The translations under genes were made by a program, and so were the position numbers. Positions 9,043-17,579 of a stretch of DNA of 64,000 nt are shown here, one piece after another (positions within the stretch are counted from its first letter, which is position 1; the number at the start of each line of letters is the position of its first letter). The stretch is taken from assembly GCA_024636975.1 (NCBI GenBank), contig JAGXGA010000047.1:1-64000 (forward strand). Direction: 5' to 3'. The DNA is from Mariniphaga sp. Its GTDB lineage: Bacteria; Bacteroidota; Bacteroidia; Bacteroidales; Prolixibacteraceae. The notes beneath the pieces are model-generated. The model had not been told where the DNA came from, did no database searches, and saw only the letters and a list, made by a program, of their open reading frames with translations.

Positions 9043-10110
9043 GTGATAAATAAAGAACTAATATTACCTCTTTACCTGAAAACCGTATTGATAATTATCG
9101 GCCTGGTGGCATTTGTTTTCATATTGTATATTGCTAAAGGCATAATTATTCCAATTGTTTTTGCAACCATTCTCGCTGTGGTCCTCCACCCTGCCGTAAA
9201 CATGTTGATGCGGTTAAAAATTCACCGGATTGCAGCCATTATAATTGTTATGTTTCTTACTTTTATTTTGATTGCTTCTTTTGGTACACTACTGTTTTCA
9301 CAGGCAAGCCGGTTCACTGAATCATTACCCAGGCTGGTTGATAAATTTACAGAAATAATTAACCAGATCATCTTCTGGGCTTCAGGCTATTTTGCTATAG
9401 GTGCCAATGAAATTACAGAATGGATAACTACAACAAAGAATGAACTTATAGGCGGTGATGAAATAGGGCAAACGATTGTTAATGTTGGAGGTATGTTAGC
9501 CTTTTTGTTTTTAATTCCTGTGTATGTATTTATGATTTTATTTTATCAGCCACTCCTGATTGAATTCTTCCACAAGTTTTTTGGGAATAAAAACAGAGAC
9601 AAAGTGAGCGAAATAATAAACCAGATAAAAACGCTTATTCAACGCTATCTCATCGGGCTGCTTATGGAGGTTGGAATTATCGCTTTTTTATATACTGTTG
9701 GCCTTCTGTTTTTAGGAATTGAATATGCTTTAATCCTTGGTATACTGGGGGCGCTGCTTAATCTGATTCCATATCTTGGTTCAATAATAGCTGCAACCAT
9801 GCCAATAATAATCGCCATAGTAACCAAACCTTCTCCCTGGTTTGCACTTTTGGTGCTGGCGTTATACATTCTCATCCAGTTTATTGACAACAACTATATT
9901 GTTCCCAAAATAGTAGCGTCAAAGGTAAAAATCAATGCACTGGCATCCATTATTGCAGTTATCACATTTGGTGCACTGTGGGGCATACCTGGTATGTTGG
10001 TTGCCATTCCCCTGATAGCAATTGCCAAGCTAATTTTCGATCACATCGAATCATTAAAACCGTGGGGGTTTTTACTGGGCGACACCATGCCACCCACATT
10101 AAAAATTTAA
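9043..10110 (+). CDS. AI-2E family (PerM-like) membrane transporter
   Basis: A 355-residue polytopic membrane protein starting with GTG. Two N-terminal helices, a soluble amphipathic region (about 85-150), then several further helices including the conserved PYLGSIIAA and IVPKIVASKVKIN segments near residues 245 and 290 identify the AI-2E/UPF0118 (PerM) family. Members export autoinducer-like molecules or exchange Na+ for H+; the substrate here cannot be told. It follows YtxH and probably ends the operon from promoter copy 2. A second AI-2E gene at 29604 has its own motif copy. Neither start has a strong ribosome-binding site, which is normal for Bacteroidetes. Confidence 0.9.
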   Translation: MINKELILPLYLKTVLIIIGLVAFVFILYIAKGIIIPIVFATILAVVLHPAVNMLMRLKIHRIAAIIIVMFLTFILIASFGTLLFSQASRFTESLPRLVDKFTEIINQIIFWASGYFAIGANEITEWITTTKNELIGGDEIGQTIVNVGGMLAFLFLIPVYVFMILFYQPLLIEFFHKFFGNKNRDKVSEIINQIKTLIQRYLIGLLMEVGIIAFLYTVGLLFLGIEYALILGILGALLNLIPYLGSIIAATMPIIIAIVTKPSPWFALLVLALYILIQFIDNNYIVPKIVASKVKINALASIIAVITFGALWGIPGMLVAIPLIAIAKLIFDHIESLKPWGFLLGDTMPPTLKI

Positions 10111-10179
10111 CACATATTAAATCCTGGACCTGAAATGAAACGCTTGTACTTAATAAAAAGGAAATTCATTGGCGCAATA

Positions 10180-10246
10180 TGTGTGAATGATGTAACTTTT
10201 ATCCGGAATATTGTAAGTTTATCCGATATGAATGCCATTAAATTTA
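10180..10246 (+). promoter_or_regulatory. Tandem-repeat promoter, copy 3
   Basis: Repeat cores at 10191-10196 (TGTAAC) and 10212-10217 (TGTAAG), spacing 21 bp, then 21 bp to TAAATTTA at 10239-10246. The site faces the Mla-type ABC operon. The predicted transcription start (about 10250-10254) coincides with the annotated GTG at 10251, which makes a downstream start more likely. Confidence 0.75.
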
Positions 10247-10250
10247 CGCG

Positions 10251-11099
10251 GTGAAACAATTTGCTCCTTTAAAAAAAGTGACAATAAATACTCTTGTTGT
10301 CAAAAAACAGGTTCTTCTGCTTGGTGAAAAAACCTATAAGAAAACGCAGGAAGCGAATGTCTTCTTTTCAGATATCGGCAATTTCTTTCTGTTTCTTTGG
10401 CAAACTATTAAAGAAACTTTTTCCTTCGATTTTGAATTTAACGAATTCCTGCGACAGTGTTTTCAAATCGGTTATAAAACATTTCCGCTTATTTCAGTAA
10501 CAGGTCTCATTATGGGGTTGGTACTAACCATACAGTCGCGGCCTGTTTTGGCCGATTTTGGGGCAGTCTCCATGCTGCCCGGTATGGTGGCCTTATCAAT
10601 CATCAGGGAAATGGGTCCGGTTATTACTGCATTAATCTGTGCCGGGAAAATAGGTTCGGGTATGGGTGCCGAACTGGGTTCAATGAAAGTATCGGAACAA
10701 ATTGACGCTATGGAAGTTTCCTCCCTTCATCCCATACGCTTTTTGGTGGTTACAAGGGTTTTGGCTGCCACGCTGATGATTCCGATATTGGTTTTATATG
10801 CCGATGCCCTTGGAATTCTGGGAAGCTGGGCCGGCGCTAACATTAAAGGAAGTGTCAGTTTTGTTTTGTTTATCAATCAGGCATTCAGGGTGGTTGATTT
10901 TATGGATTTTTTACCTGCCGTAATTAAAACATTCTTTTTTGGTGCCGTCATCGGACTCGTGGGCTGTTATAAGGGGTATTCCGCAGGGCGTGGTACGGAA
11001 AGCGTGGGTAAAGCCGCCAATTCTGCCGTTGTGCTTGCTTCCCTGCTCGTAATAATTGTTGATTTGATTGCCGTGCAGGTAACCGATATGCTTTTATAG
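10251..11099 (+). CDS. mlaE: MlaE-type ABC transporter permease
   Basis: Permease subunit of an MCE/Mla phospholipid ABC transporter in the inner membrane. The protein has five or so hydrophobic segments and the MlaE hallmark regions MLPGMVALSIIREMGPVITA and GKIGSGMGAELGSMKVSEQI (about 110-160). The ORF track starts at a GTG (10251) right on the predicted transcription start of promoter copy 3. A second in-frame GTG at 10278, after an A-rich stretch, would leave a 25-nt leader and is a reasonable alternative. The ATPase and MCE genes follow with gaps of 13 and 4 bp, so the three form a tight operon. Proteobacterial Mla moves phospholipids between the membranes; direction of transport here is not known. 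Confidence 0.92.
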   Translation: MKQFAPLKKVTINTLVVKKQVLLLGEKTYKKTQEANVFFSDIGNFFLFLWQTIKETFSFDFEFNEFLRQCFQIGYKTFPLISVTGLIMGLVLTIQSRPVLADFGAVSMLPGMVALSIIREMGPVITALICAGKIGSGMGAELGSMKVSEQIDAMEVSSLHPIRFLVVTRVLAATLMIPILVLYADALGILGSWAGANIKGSVSFVLFINQAFRVVDFMDFLPAVIKTFFFGAVIGLVGCYKGYSAGRGTESVGKAANSAVVLASLLVIIVDLIAVQVTDMLL

Positions 11100-11112
11100 T
11101 AAAAAATAAGGA

Positions 11113-11892
11113 ATGATTAATAATCAAACGGTTATACCGGAAAGTACAAAAAAGCCCGAACTTGTTATTGAAATTAATAACCTCAGTAAAGGGTTTGCCG
11201 ATCTGCAGGTATTAAAAAACTTGTCGTTAAACCTCGTTAATGGAGAAAACCTGGTAGTGCTTGGAAAATCAGGCTCCGGAAAATCGGTACTTATCAAGTG
11301 CATTGTCCGTTTGCTAAACGCTGACCAGGGAACCATTATGGTTTTAGGAGAAAATGTAAATAAATTAAAAAGTAAACGACTGGCAGTGCTGAGAGAAAAG
11401 ATAGGTTTCCTTTTTCAAAGCGGTGCACTTTACGATTCCATGACCATTAAACAAAACCTTGAATTTCCGTTAATCAGAATAAAAAAGAAGCTTACCAAAA
11501 AGCAACGGGATGAAAAAATTGAAGAAGTTTTGGAGAATGTAGGATTGGCCGACACGTTGCACAAAATGCCTTCCGAACTGTCGGGAGGGATGCGGAAGCG
11601 TGCAAGCCTGGCACGTACTATTATTGTGGATCCGTTGATTATGCTATACGATGAGCCAACCACCGGTCTCGACCCGGTAACTTCTGACGGAATAAGCGCG
11701 CTGATTAATGATGTTCAGAAAAAATACAAAACTTCATCCATCATCATCACCCACGATATTGAATGTGCCCGGGCCACTGCCGACAGAGTAATTATGTTGC
11801 AGGATGGTGAGGTATATATGGAAGGAAACATCGATGATTTTGAAAATTCGACCGATGAGCTGATCCAGTCTTTTTTCAAACAAAATACATAA
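11113..11892 (+). CDS. mlaF: MlaF-type ABC transporter ATPase
   Basis: ATP-binding subunit of the lipid transporter. Walker A is GKSGSGKS (about residue 55), the Q-loop is FLFQSGALYDSMT, the signature is LSGGMRKRASLARTI, and Walker B is LIMLYDEPTTGLDP; the GMRKR variant of the signature is typical of MlaF-like ATPases. The length of 259 residues is normal. It sits between the permease and the MCE gene in the Mla operon. Confidence 0.95.
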   Translation: MINNQTVIPESTKKPELVIEINNLSKGFADLQVLKNLSLNLVNGENLVVLGKSGSGKSVLIKCIVRLLNADQGTIMVLGENVNKLKSKRLAVLREKIGFLFQSGALYDSMTIKQNLEFPLIRIKKKLTKKQRDEKIEEVLENVGLADTLHKMPSELSGGMRKRASLARTIIVDPLIMLYDEPTTGLDPVTSDGISALINDVQKKYKTSSIIITHDIECARATADRVIMLQDGEVYMEGNIDDFENSTDELIQSFFKQNT

Positions 11893-11896
11893 AAAA

Positions 11897-12850
11897 ATGG
11901 AAAATCATTCACCACAGTTTAAAGCACGTTTAGGAATTTTTATTGCAATAGGAATTGCCATTTTTGTAATTGCCATATTCATTATTGGCAAACAACAACA
12001 TTTATTTAATCCTGTATTCAAAGTTACAGCCAATTTCAATAACATAAGCGGCCTGCAGGCTGGAAATAGCATCCGATTTTCGGGCATCGATGTGGGCATT
12101 GTAGATAATATTAATATTATTAATGATTCAACGGTGCAGGTTGACCTGCTTATCAGGAAAGATGTCCAGCAGTTTATAAAGTCCGACAGTTATGCAAGCA
12201 TAGGGTCCGAAGGAATTATAGGCGACAAGATTATCATAATTACACAGGGTAGCAATAACGCTCCATTGGCACAAGACGGACAACACATAATGTCAAAAGA
12301 ACCACTTGAAACCGATGATATTATGAAAAGTTTAAAAACCAGTGCAGAAAGTGCAGAAATTATTACACTTCAACTTGCTGAAATAATGATGAATATCAAC
12401 AGCGGGAATGGCACACTGGGCAGGTTGATCCAGGATTCAACCATTGCAGAAAACATCAACCTGACCATTGGAAACTTCAGAAAGAGTTCTGAGGGATTGG
12501 ATGAAACCATAGAAGTTACAAAAGAAAATGTGTTTGCTTTTATGGAGAGCCTGCAGAAAACTGCTGCTAAAACGGAAGTTGCTTCCAACCAGCTCGGCGA
12601 AATCATGACGAAAATAAACAATGGCGAAGGAGCTATTGGTATGTTGATTCAGGATACTACCATCGTAAATAACATTGATGAAACCATTCTGAATCTTAAA
12701 GAAAGCAGCATAGGGTTGAATGAAAACATGGAAGCGCTCAAACATAATTTCCTTTTCAGAGGATATTACAGACGACAGGCCAAAGAAGATGAAAAATTGC
12801 GAATGGAGACAGATACGGTAATGCCAGTGGGAATTGAAAGTGAACGGTAA
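11897..12850 (+). CDS. mlaD: MlaD-family MCE substrate-binding protein
   Basis: Periplasmic MCE-domain protein anchored by one N-terminal membrane helix (about 12-30). The MCE domain follows (about 37-115) with FNNISGLQAGNSIRFSGIDV and GIIGDKIIIITQG. The remaining 180 residues are helical and contain two near-copies of a GTLGRLIQDSTIAENI / GAIGMLIQDTTIVNNI unit separated by about 75 residues, an internal duplication common in longer MCE proteins. It should form the hexameric lipid-binding ring of the transporter. The last codons and the stop (GAA AGT GAA CGG TAA) already belong to the repeat array that starts here, so the original C-terminus may have been altered by repeat invasion. Confidence 0.92.
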   Translation: MENHSPQFKARLGIFIAIGIAIFVIAIFIIGKQQHLFNPVFKVTANFNNISGLQAGNSIRFSGIDVGIVDNINIINDSTVQVDLLIRKDVQQFIKSDSYASIGSEGIIGDKIIIITQGSNNAPLAQDGQHIMSKEPLETDDIMKSLKTSAESAEIITLQLAEIMMNINSGNGTLGRLIQDSTIAENINLTIGNFRKSSEGLDETIEVTKENVFAFMESLQKTAAKTEVASNQLGEIMTKINNGEGAIGMLIQDTTIVNNIDETILNLKESSIGLNENMEALKHNFLFRGYYRRQAKEDEKLRMETDTVMPVGIESER

Positions 12851-13109
12851 GCAGTGAACGGTAAACAGTGGAAGAAAGCCAGAGGCAAAGGCAAAGGCCA
12901 GTTGGGAAAGTGAACAGTGAACAGTGAACAGTGGAAGAAAGCCAGAGGCAGCAGGCAGTAGTGACAAGTAAACAGTAAACAGTGGAGGAATGCCAGAGGT
13001 GAGGGCAGTTGGCCAATTGGGAAAGTGAACAGTGAACAGTGGAAGAAAGCCAGAGGCAGCGGCCAGTTGGGAAAGTGAACAGTGAACAGTAAACAGTAAC
13101 CAATAAGAG
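12838..13109 (+). repeat. Dispersed tandem array I (AGTGAACAGTGAACAGTGGAAG units)
   Basis: About five imperfect units of 50-60 bp. Each has one to three AGTGAACA-type heptamers, then GGAAGAAAGCCAGAGG and a variable GGCAGTTGGG tail. The first unit overlaps the 3' end of mlaD. Reading frames across the array (for example 12437..13135 minus) are repeat artefacts. A second array with the same unit and orientation is at 13599-13880. No similar spacer structure to CRISPR is seen. Confidence 0.85.
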
Positions 13110-13143
13110 TAAAATTGAGTACTAAAGATTGCCATTGTGTTTC

Positions 13144-13275
13144 AACTATCGGTTAACAGTGCAGGTACAATCGGGTTCTAACAGCCCCAACGGGGGCGTC
13201 AGCACCAGCAACGGGCAGCGCCCGTTGAACAGGTACCCGCGCCAATCCAAAGCTCTGAAGGAGCGCTGGCGAAAA
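13144..13275. repeat. GC-rich palindromic element
   Basis: Far more GC-rich than its surroundings. It holds the hairpin CAACGGGCAGCGCCCGTTG (13209-13227, 8-bp arms) next to GCCCCAACGGGGGC, and outer arms GCGCCA/TGGCG. It looks like one of the short, gene-less palindromic elements scattered in Bacteroidetes genomes. A short AGTGAACAG remnant follows at 13279-13318. Confidence 0.6.
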
Positions 13276-13359
13276 GGCAGTGAACAGTGAACAGATGGAA
13301 AGTGAACAGTGAACTGTCTGTTAAATTGTGTGGGAAATATTATATAATAAATAACATGA

Positions 13360-13540
13360 GGCGGTTAGCAAATATCTTGCGGGCTGAAAGCCTGCCCAGC
13401 CGTTCAGGCGGGCCCAGATTAATTCAGCCCAGGGCAGCCGCCCTGGGTAATAGTACCATCACACCATCCCCCATGGCGCAAGCACTGACTCCGATTGAAA
13501 TGCAACCGTTTCATGCGCCGCTTTCTCCGGTTTGAATGGA
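13360..13540. repeat. Second GC-rich palindromic element
   Basis: Contains CCCAGGGCAGCCGCCCTGGG (13428-13447, 8-bp arms with a 4-nt loop) and a GCCTG/CAGGC hairpin just before it, ending near a TTTCATGCGCCGC stretch. It is distinct in sequence from the element at 13144 but of the same style. The ORF 13287..13535 across it has no protein-like character. Confidence 0.5.
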
Positions 13541-13598
13541 ATATGAATTTTAAATTACAATTAATTAAATTTTATTGGGTTGCGGTTTTAGTTTTATG

Positions 13599-13880
13599 AT
13601 AGTAAACAGCGGAGGAAAGCCAGAGGCAGCAGGCAATTGGGAAAGTGAATAGTAAACAGTGGAGGAAAGCCAGAGGTGAAGGCAGCGGCCAGTTGAGCAA
13701 GTGAACAGTAAAAAGTGAACAGTAAAAAGTGGAAGAAAGCCAGAGGTGAGGGCAGTTGGCCAATTGAGCAAGTAAACAGTGGAGGAAAGCCAGAGGCGAA
13801 GGCGAAGGAGGAGGTAGCGAAAGTCGGTAGCAAAAATAGAAAGTTGAGAAGTGACTTGTGAACCGTGAACTGTTAAATCG
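13599..13880 (+). repeat. Dispersed tandem array II
   Basis: Four to five further units of the array I repeat, in the same orientation (GGAGGAAAGCCAGAGG core with AGTAAACAGT heptamers), ending about 30 bp before the Omp85-like gene. Together arrays I and II and the two palindromic elements fill the 1-kb gap between mlaD and that gene. Confidence 0.8.
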
Positions 13881-13908
13881 GCATCAGCAAAAACATTAAA
13901 GTAAAAGA

Positions 13909-15726
13909 ATGTGGATAAAAAGTGCGGCAGTATTATTTTTTGTTTTACTGATATCAAATGATTTTGCATTTGCACAGGAGGATATTGCACAAAAAGATTC
14001 AACCAAACTGTACGAGAACATAGAAACGTATTCCGAAAAAAGCAGGTTTACCCAGTTGATGTTCCGGTTGTTCTTTAAACCGGTATCTCCAGCCCCTGCA
14101 CTGAAAATACTGAATAAGCGTGTGATACAGAAACCTTACAGCTCTTTTGAAGGGAAAATCATCAGACAAATAAATATTGTTACGCTCGACCCGTTTGGAA
14201 ATTCTATTGGTGACACCATTTCAGCATCAATCAACTTCATATCTAAAACCGGAAACAAAGTTCATGTAAAAACAAATCCCTTCACCATTCGCAACCTTTT
14301 GCTAATTCATCGAAATCAACCTTTCGATTCTCTATTGGTAAAGGAATCGGAACGTTTGGTGCGCAGCATGAACTATATTACCGATGTATCATTTTATACG
14401 GTAGCAGCGCCTGGGACAACTGACTCAGTTGATATTTACATTCGTGAACTGGATAGCTGGAGCCTTATCCCGGGAGGCTCGTTGTCTGCTTCAAAACTTA
14501 CCTTTAATCTAAGAGAAGACAATTTCGCCGGCATGGGGCACACGTTCCGGAATGGTATTCAATGGAACCATTCAGAAGGAGAATTTGCTTACAGAATGAA
14601 ATACTTCGTTCCCAATATCCGAAATACTTTTATTAATTCAACCTTGCAATATGGTACCAACGAATACGGCAATTTCATTAAAAGCATTGCTGTAGACCGA
14701 CCATTCTTTTCTCCCTTGGCGAAGTGGGCAGCAGGTATAAATATTTCGCAAAACTATCACAATGATTCCATTTGGACCATCAACTACATGCATTATAAGT
14801 ACAATGCCCAGGATTACTGGGCTGGCAGTGCATTGCCTGTTTTCAGTGGAACTTCAGAATATAGCCGTACCACCCGATTTATTTCTGCCGCACGTTTTAT
14901 CCGAAACCGTTTTATAGAAAAACCCCCTGAAACGATTGACACACTAAAGTTTTATAACAACGAAAATTTTTATCTCGCCAGCATAGGTATAACAACCCGG
15001 TTGTATGTAAAAGACAAGTATATTTTCAAGTTTGGAATTACAGAAGATGTACCTGTTGGAAAAGTGATTAGCCTGACAGGCGGTTACCAGGAAAAAAACA
15101 GCTTAGGCCGGTTCTATCTTGGAGCAAGATTTTCTTCGGGCAATTATCATTCGTGGGGTTACCTGAGTTCAAACGTTGAATATGGCACGTACCTACGATC
15201 AGGGAAGTCTGAGCAGAAGGTTTTCATGGCAGGGGCAAACTATTTTACAGGCCTGATTGAAATGGGACAATGGAAATTCAGGCAGTTTATAAAACCACAA
15301 ATACTAATTGGAGTTCATCTTACCGGGTACGATAGTTTAACGATTAACAACGAATACGGGCTCAGAGGTTTTAATAGCCCTATATTATCAGGCACCAGCC
15401 GTTTGTTGTTTACATCGCAAACGCAATCTTATGCCCCATGGGATTTTATTGGTTTCCACTTCGGCCCCTATCTGAATTTTTCTCTGGGGATGCTTGGTAA
15501 TGCGGTAAAGGGTTTTCAAACAAGTAAGTTGTATTCACAAATAGGATTGGGTATTTTAATTAAAAATGACAATTTGGTTATGAATGCATTTCAGTTATCA
15601 CTTTCCTACTTTCCAATTATTCCCGGTAAAGGAAATAACATTTTAAAAATAAATTCATTTCAAACCACTGATTTCGGTTTCCGTGATTTTGAAATTGGAA
15701 AACCAGCAATGGTGCTTTTTCAATAA
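13909..15726 (+). CDS. Omp85-like outer-membrane protein with POTRA domain
   Basis: A 605-residue exported protein. The signal peptide is residues 1-22 (cleavage after AFA). A POTRA-like segment is visible at about 80-170 (IIRQINIVTLDPFG... FDSLLVKESERLVRSMNYI), followed by a region of alternating aromatic and polar residues typical of a 16-strand beta barrel. This layout resembles BamA/TamA-family proteins of Bacteroidetes with a single POTRA. It lies downstream of the mlaEFD operon in the same orientation, separated by 1 kb of repeats, so it may be the outer-membrane partner of the lipid transporter; that link is inference. The C-terminus ends in Phe-Gln rather than a plain aromatic residue. 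Confidence 0.75.
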   Translation: MWIKSAAVLFFVLLISNDFAFAQEDIAQKDSTKLYENIETYSEKSRFTQLMFRLFFKPVSPAPALKILNKRVIQKPYSSFEGKIIRQINIVTLDPFGNSIGDTISASINFISKTGNKVHVKTNPFTIRNLLLIHRNQPFDSLLVKESERLVRSMNYITDVSFYTVAAPGTTDSVDIYIRELDSWSLIPGGSLSASKLTFNLREDNFAGMGHTFRNGIQWNHSEGEFAYRMKYFVPNIRNTFINSTLQYGTNEYGNFIKSIAVDRPFFSPLAKWAAGINISQNYHNDSIWTINYMHYKYNAQDYWAGSALPVFSGTSEYSRTTRFISAARFIRNRFIEKPPETIDTLKFYNNENFYLASIGITTRLYVKDKYIFKFGITEDVPVGKVISLTGGYQEKNSLGRFYLGARFSSGNYHSWGYLSSNVEYGTYLRSGKSEQKVFMAGANYFTGLIEMGQWKFRQFIKPQILIGVHLTGYDSLTINNEYGLRGFNSPILSGTSRLLFTSQTQSYAPWDFIGFHFGPYLNFSLGMLGNAVKGFQTSKLYSQIGLGILIKNDNLVMNAFQLSLSYFPIIPGKGNNILKINSFQTTDFGFRDFEIGKPAMVLFQ

Positions 15727-15746
15727 AGCTATATTTAACAGGAAAA

Positions 15747-15813
15747 TGTGTGAAAGATATAACTCTTTACTGAAGTTATATAACACTTTGTATACTGAAT
15801 GTTCTCACCTTAC
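15747..15813 (+). promoter_or_regulatory. Tandem-repeat promoter, copy 4
   Basis: Repeat cores TATAAC at 15758-15763 and 15779-15784, spacing 21 bp. At the expected 21-bp distance the -7 position reads CACCTTAC, a poor match, so this copy may be weak or decaying. It faces the truncated lipoprotein gene, itself probably defective. Confidence 0.6.
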
Positions 15814-15843
15814 TCCCATTATCTTTCACCTAAAATGATTAAA

Positions 15844-16068
15844 ATGAAAAAATCAATTTACCATCTTTCTTTTATTGCCCTGATTGTTAGTTTGACATTA
15901 ACATCTTGTGTATCGGGCAAAAAATTCACAGCCTCAGAAGCCAGGGCCAATAAGTTGCAAAAAGAAAATGCAACCACCCAAAGCCAACTGAATGATAGCA
16001 AAATACACATAAACAGTATCACCGCACTCCTATATTGGGGTGCGGTGTTTTTTTTGTGCCGTGCATGA
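15844..16068 (+). pseudogene. Truncated OmpA-type lipoprotein N-terminus
   Basis: From the ATG at 15844 the protein starts with a lipoprotein signal ending LTLTSCVSGKKF and a short coiled coil (SEARANKLQKENATTQSQL), the usual start of a Bacteroidetes OmpA-like lipoprotein. After about 55 residues the reading frame runs directly into a rho-independent terminator hairpin and its T-tract, giving a nonsense tail WGAVFFLCRA. The periplasmic coiled coil and the OmpA domain are missing. It is best read as the 5' remnant of a once complete gene, still behind a tandem promoter copy, although a short functional lipoprotein cannot be ruled out. The ORF track start at 15799 is too early. Confidence 0.65.
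16020..16055 (+). terminator. Rho-independent terminator fused to lipoprotein remnant
   Basis: Eleven-base stem (CACCGCACTCC with GGGGTGCGGTG, one G-T pair), 6-nt loop TATATT, followed by eight T. It lies inside the open reading frame of the truncated lipoprotein. Confidence 0.9.
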
Positions 16069-16097
16069 TGATAAGTGGTGAATGTCCATTAAAGTCA

Positions 16098-16312
16098 GGC
16101 ATGTTGCTATGGTCTGGGATACTAACCCCAGCATTTATGCTGGGGCAAAGCATCAGGCACACCCCCCGATCCTCCTGTTACGCAACCTATAGGTGACCCC
16201 AGCATGAGAGCAGGGGTTAGAGGATTATGCGGCAGCTTTAATGGGCTTAAGCCCGGGAGAGGGGGGGTGGGTAACCTGTCTGACCCCCCCAGCATAAATG
16301 CTGGGGTTAGTG
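16098..16312. repeat. Palindrome-bearing repeat, copy A
   Basis: About 215 bp that recur at 16603-16818 with roughly 90-95% identity by eye. It contains ACCCCAGCATTTATGCTGGGG hairpins at both ends and a GGGCTTAAGCCC palindrome. No ORF of protein-like character. Confidence 0.8.
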
Positions 16313-16399
16313 CCAGTCTTTGATACACAATCTACCACATAATTAATCGCATTACCTTGTTTATCAGCTATTATCATGTTCTTTTAAACAACCAGAGCC

Positions 16400-16565
16400 T
16401 ATGCAGTGAATAATGAGCCCGGGAGACACTGGTTCATGCTCATTCTGAACCCCAGCTTAAAAGCTGGGGTTAGTGACTGCTGCAGTAGCGTTGTAGGGCT
16501 AAAGTCCGGAAGAGGGGGATGGCTGATCTGGCTGAATCTTCAGCTTGAAAGCTGGGGTTAGTAAC
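16400..16565. repeat. Partial units of the same palindromic repeat
   Basis: Two shorter, more diverged units between copies A and B. They share the ACCCCAGCTTAAAAGCTGGGG palindrome and the GTGACTGCTGCAGTAGC tail. They suggest stepwise local expansion. Confidence 0.55.
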
Positions 16566-16602
16566 TGCTTCGGCAGCAGTGCCATTGCCATTAGCAGTTA
16601 TC

Positions 16603-16818
16603 GGCATGTTGCTATAGTCTGGGATACTAACCCCAGCATTTATGCTGGGGCAAAGCATCAGGCACATCCCCCGATCCTCCTGTTACGCAACCTATAGGTG
16701 ACCCCCAGCATGAGAGCAGGGGTTAGAGGATTATGCGGCAGCTGTAATGGGCTTAAGCCCAGGAGAAGGGGGGTGGGTAACCTGTCTGAACCCCCCAGCT
16801 TAAAAGCTGGGGTTATTG
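16603..16818. repeat. Palindrome-bearing repeat, copy B
   Basis: Second full copy of the 16098 repeat, 505 bp downstream in the same orientation, starting GGCATGTTGCTAT and ending in the ACCCCAGCTTAAAAGCTGGGG hairpin. ORFs such as 16658..16954 minus partly translate this repeat and are not genes. Confidence 0.8.
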
Positions 16819-16870
16819 ACTGCTGCAGTAGCTTTGTAGAGCCCGGTAATAAATTTATTTTAAAATTAGA

Positions 16871-16907
16871 AAAGGCTACCGTTGAAAAACAACGACAGCC
16901 TTTTTTT
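16871..16907. terminator. Bidirectional terminator
   Basis: AAGGCT..CGTTG / CAACG..AGCCTT stem with an AAAAA loop and seven T on the plus strand, AGAAAA on the other side. It ends the minus-strand porin-like gene and insulates it from the repeat region. Confidence 0.8.
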
Positions 16908-16928
16908 GTGCATGTGAGATATATTGAA

Positions 16929-17561
16929 CTAAAACCTGTATCCAAGCGAAACACCGTAGCCTGTATTTCTCAGTGATGCATTATCATCAACAGAAATCCG
17001 GTTATCATCAGGATTGATATCGAGCAACCCAAGTTGTGTATTCAGCTGAAAAAACAATCCGGCCGGTAATTCATAACCAAAAAAGAGGTTGGCGCCTGCA
17101 TCAAAAGGTTTAATATATTTTATGGCATCAGAATCTCCTGATTCCACAGTTTTTTTGAATTCAGTTTCCTTACCTCCTACCCCGTAAGCCACATAAGGTC
17201 CAAAACCAAGCATGAAATACCCACTTCCAACGGGAGCCTTGTAAACAAAATTCAGGGGTAACTCAACATATGAAAGTTTATAGGAGGTTTCATCAATTTT
17301 TGCTCCTTTAGTGTTTAACAATAAACCCGGCTGAATGTAAAACTGCGGTGCAATGGGAATCTGAACATTAAACCCGGCATGATAACCAATGAGCAAATCA
17401 TTTTCAAGTTTGCTGCCACTTATATCCTTTCCGTTCAGGTTTTGTAAATTAACGCCACCGAGAATTGCAAAGGATGTTTTTGAACCTGAAGTCCCCTGGG
17501 CAAATGCCATAGAACCGGCAAGTGTAAAAATTAAAATCAAAGAAAATAGTATTGTTTTCAT
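16929..17561 (-). CDS. Outer-membrane beta-barrel protein (PorT-like)
   Basis: A 210-residue exported protein: signal peptide 1-21 ending SMAFA, then an N-terminal ILGGVNLQNLNG and about eight amphipathic strands, ending in YRF with a C-terminal aromatic residue as expected for a barrel. This is the common PorT/OMP_b-brl fold of Bacteroidetes; the ligand is unknown. It follows the OmpA lipoprotein gene by about 20 bp on the same strand and is probably cotranscribed with it from tandem promoter copy 5. Confidence 0.8.
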   Translation of the reverse strand: MKTILFSLILIFTLAGSMAFAQGTSGSKTSFAILGGVNLQNLNGKDISGSKLENDLLIGYHAGFNVQIPIAPQFYIQPGLLLNTKGAKIDETSYKLSYVELPLNFVYKAPVGSGYFMLGFGPYVAYGVGGKETEFKKTVESGDSDAIKYIKPFDAGANLFFGYELPAGLFFQLNTQLGLLDINPDDNRISVDDNASLRNTGYGVSLGYRF

Positions 17562-17579
17562 AATTGTATATATTTTTTA

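Noticed and set aside
12437-13135. ORF of 232 aa on the minus strand across the mlaD end and array I
   Set aside because: Its repeated SGFLPLFTVH segments are the translation of the DNA repeat, and it is antisense to mlaD.
12838-13880. CRISPR array
   Set aside because: Units vary in length and sequence, lack unique spacers of constant size, and no cas gene is nearby. The arrays at 47995, 48710 and 55651 fail for the same reasons.
16658-16954. ORF with apparent protein repeats in the 16-kb repeat region
   Set aside because: It translates copy B of the palindromic repeat and ends inside the porin-like gene.
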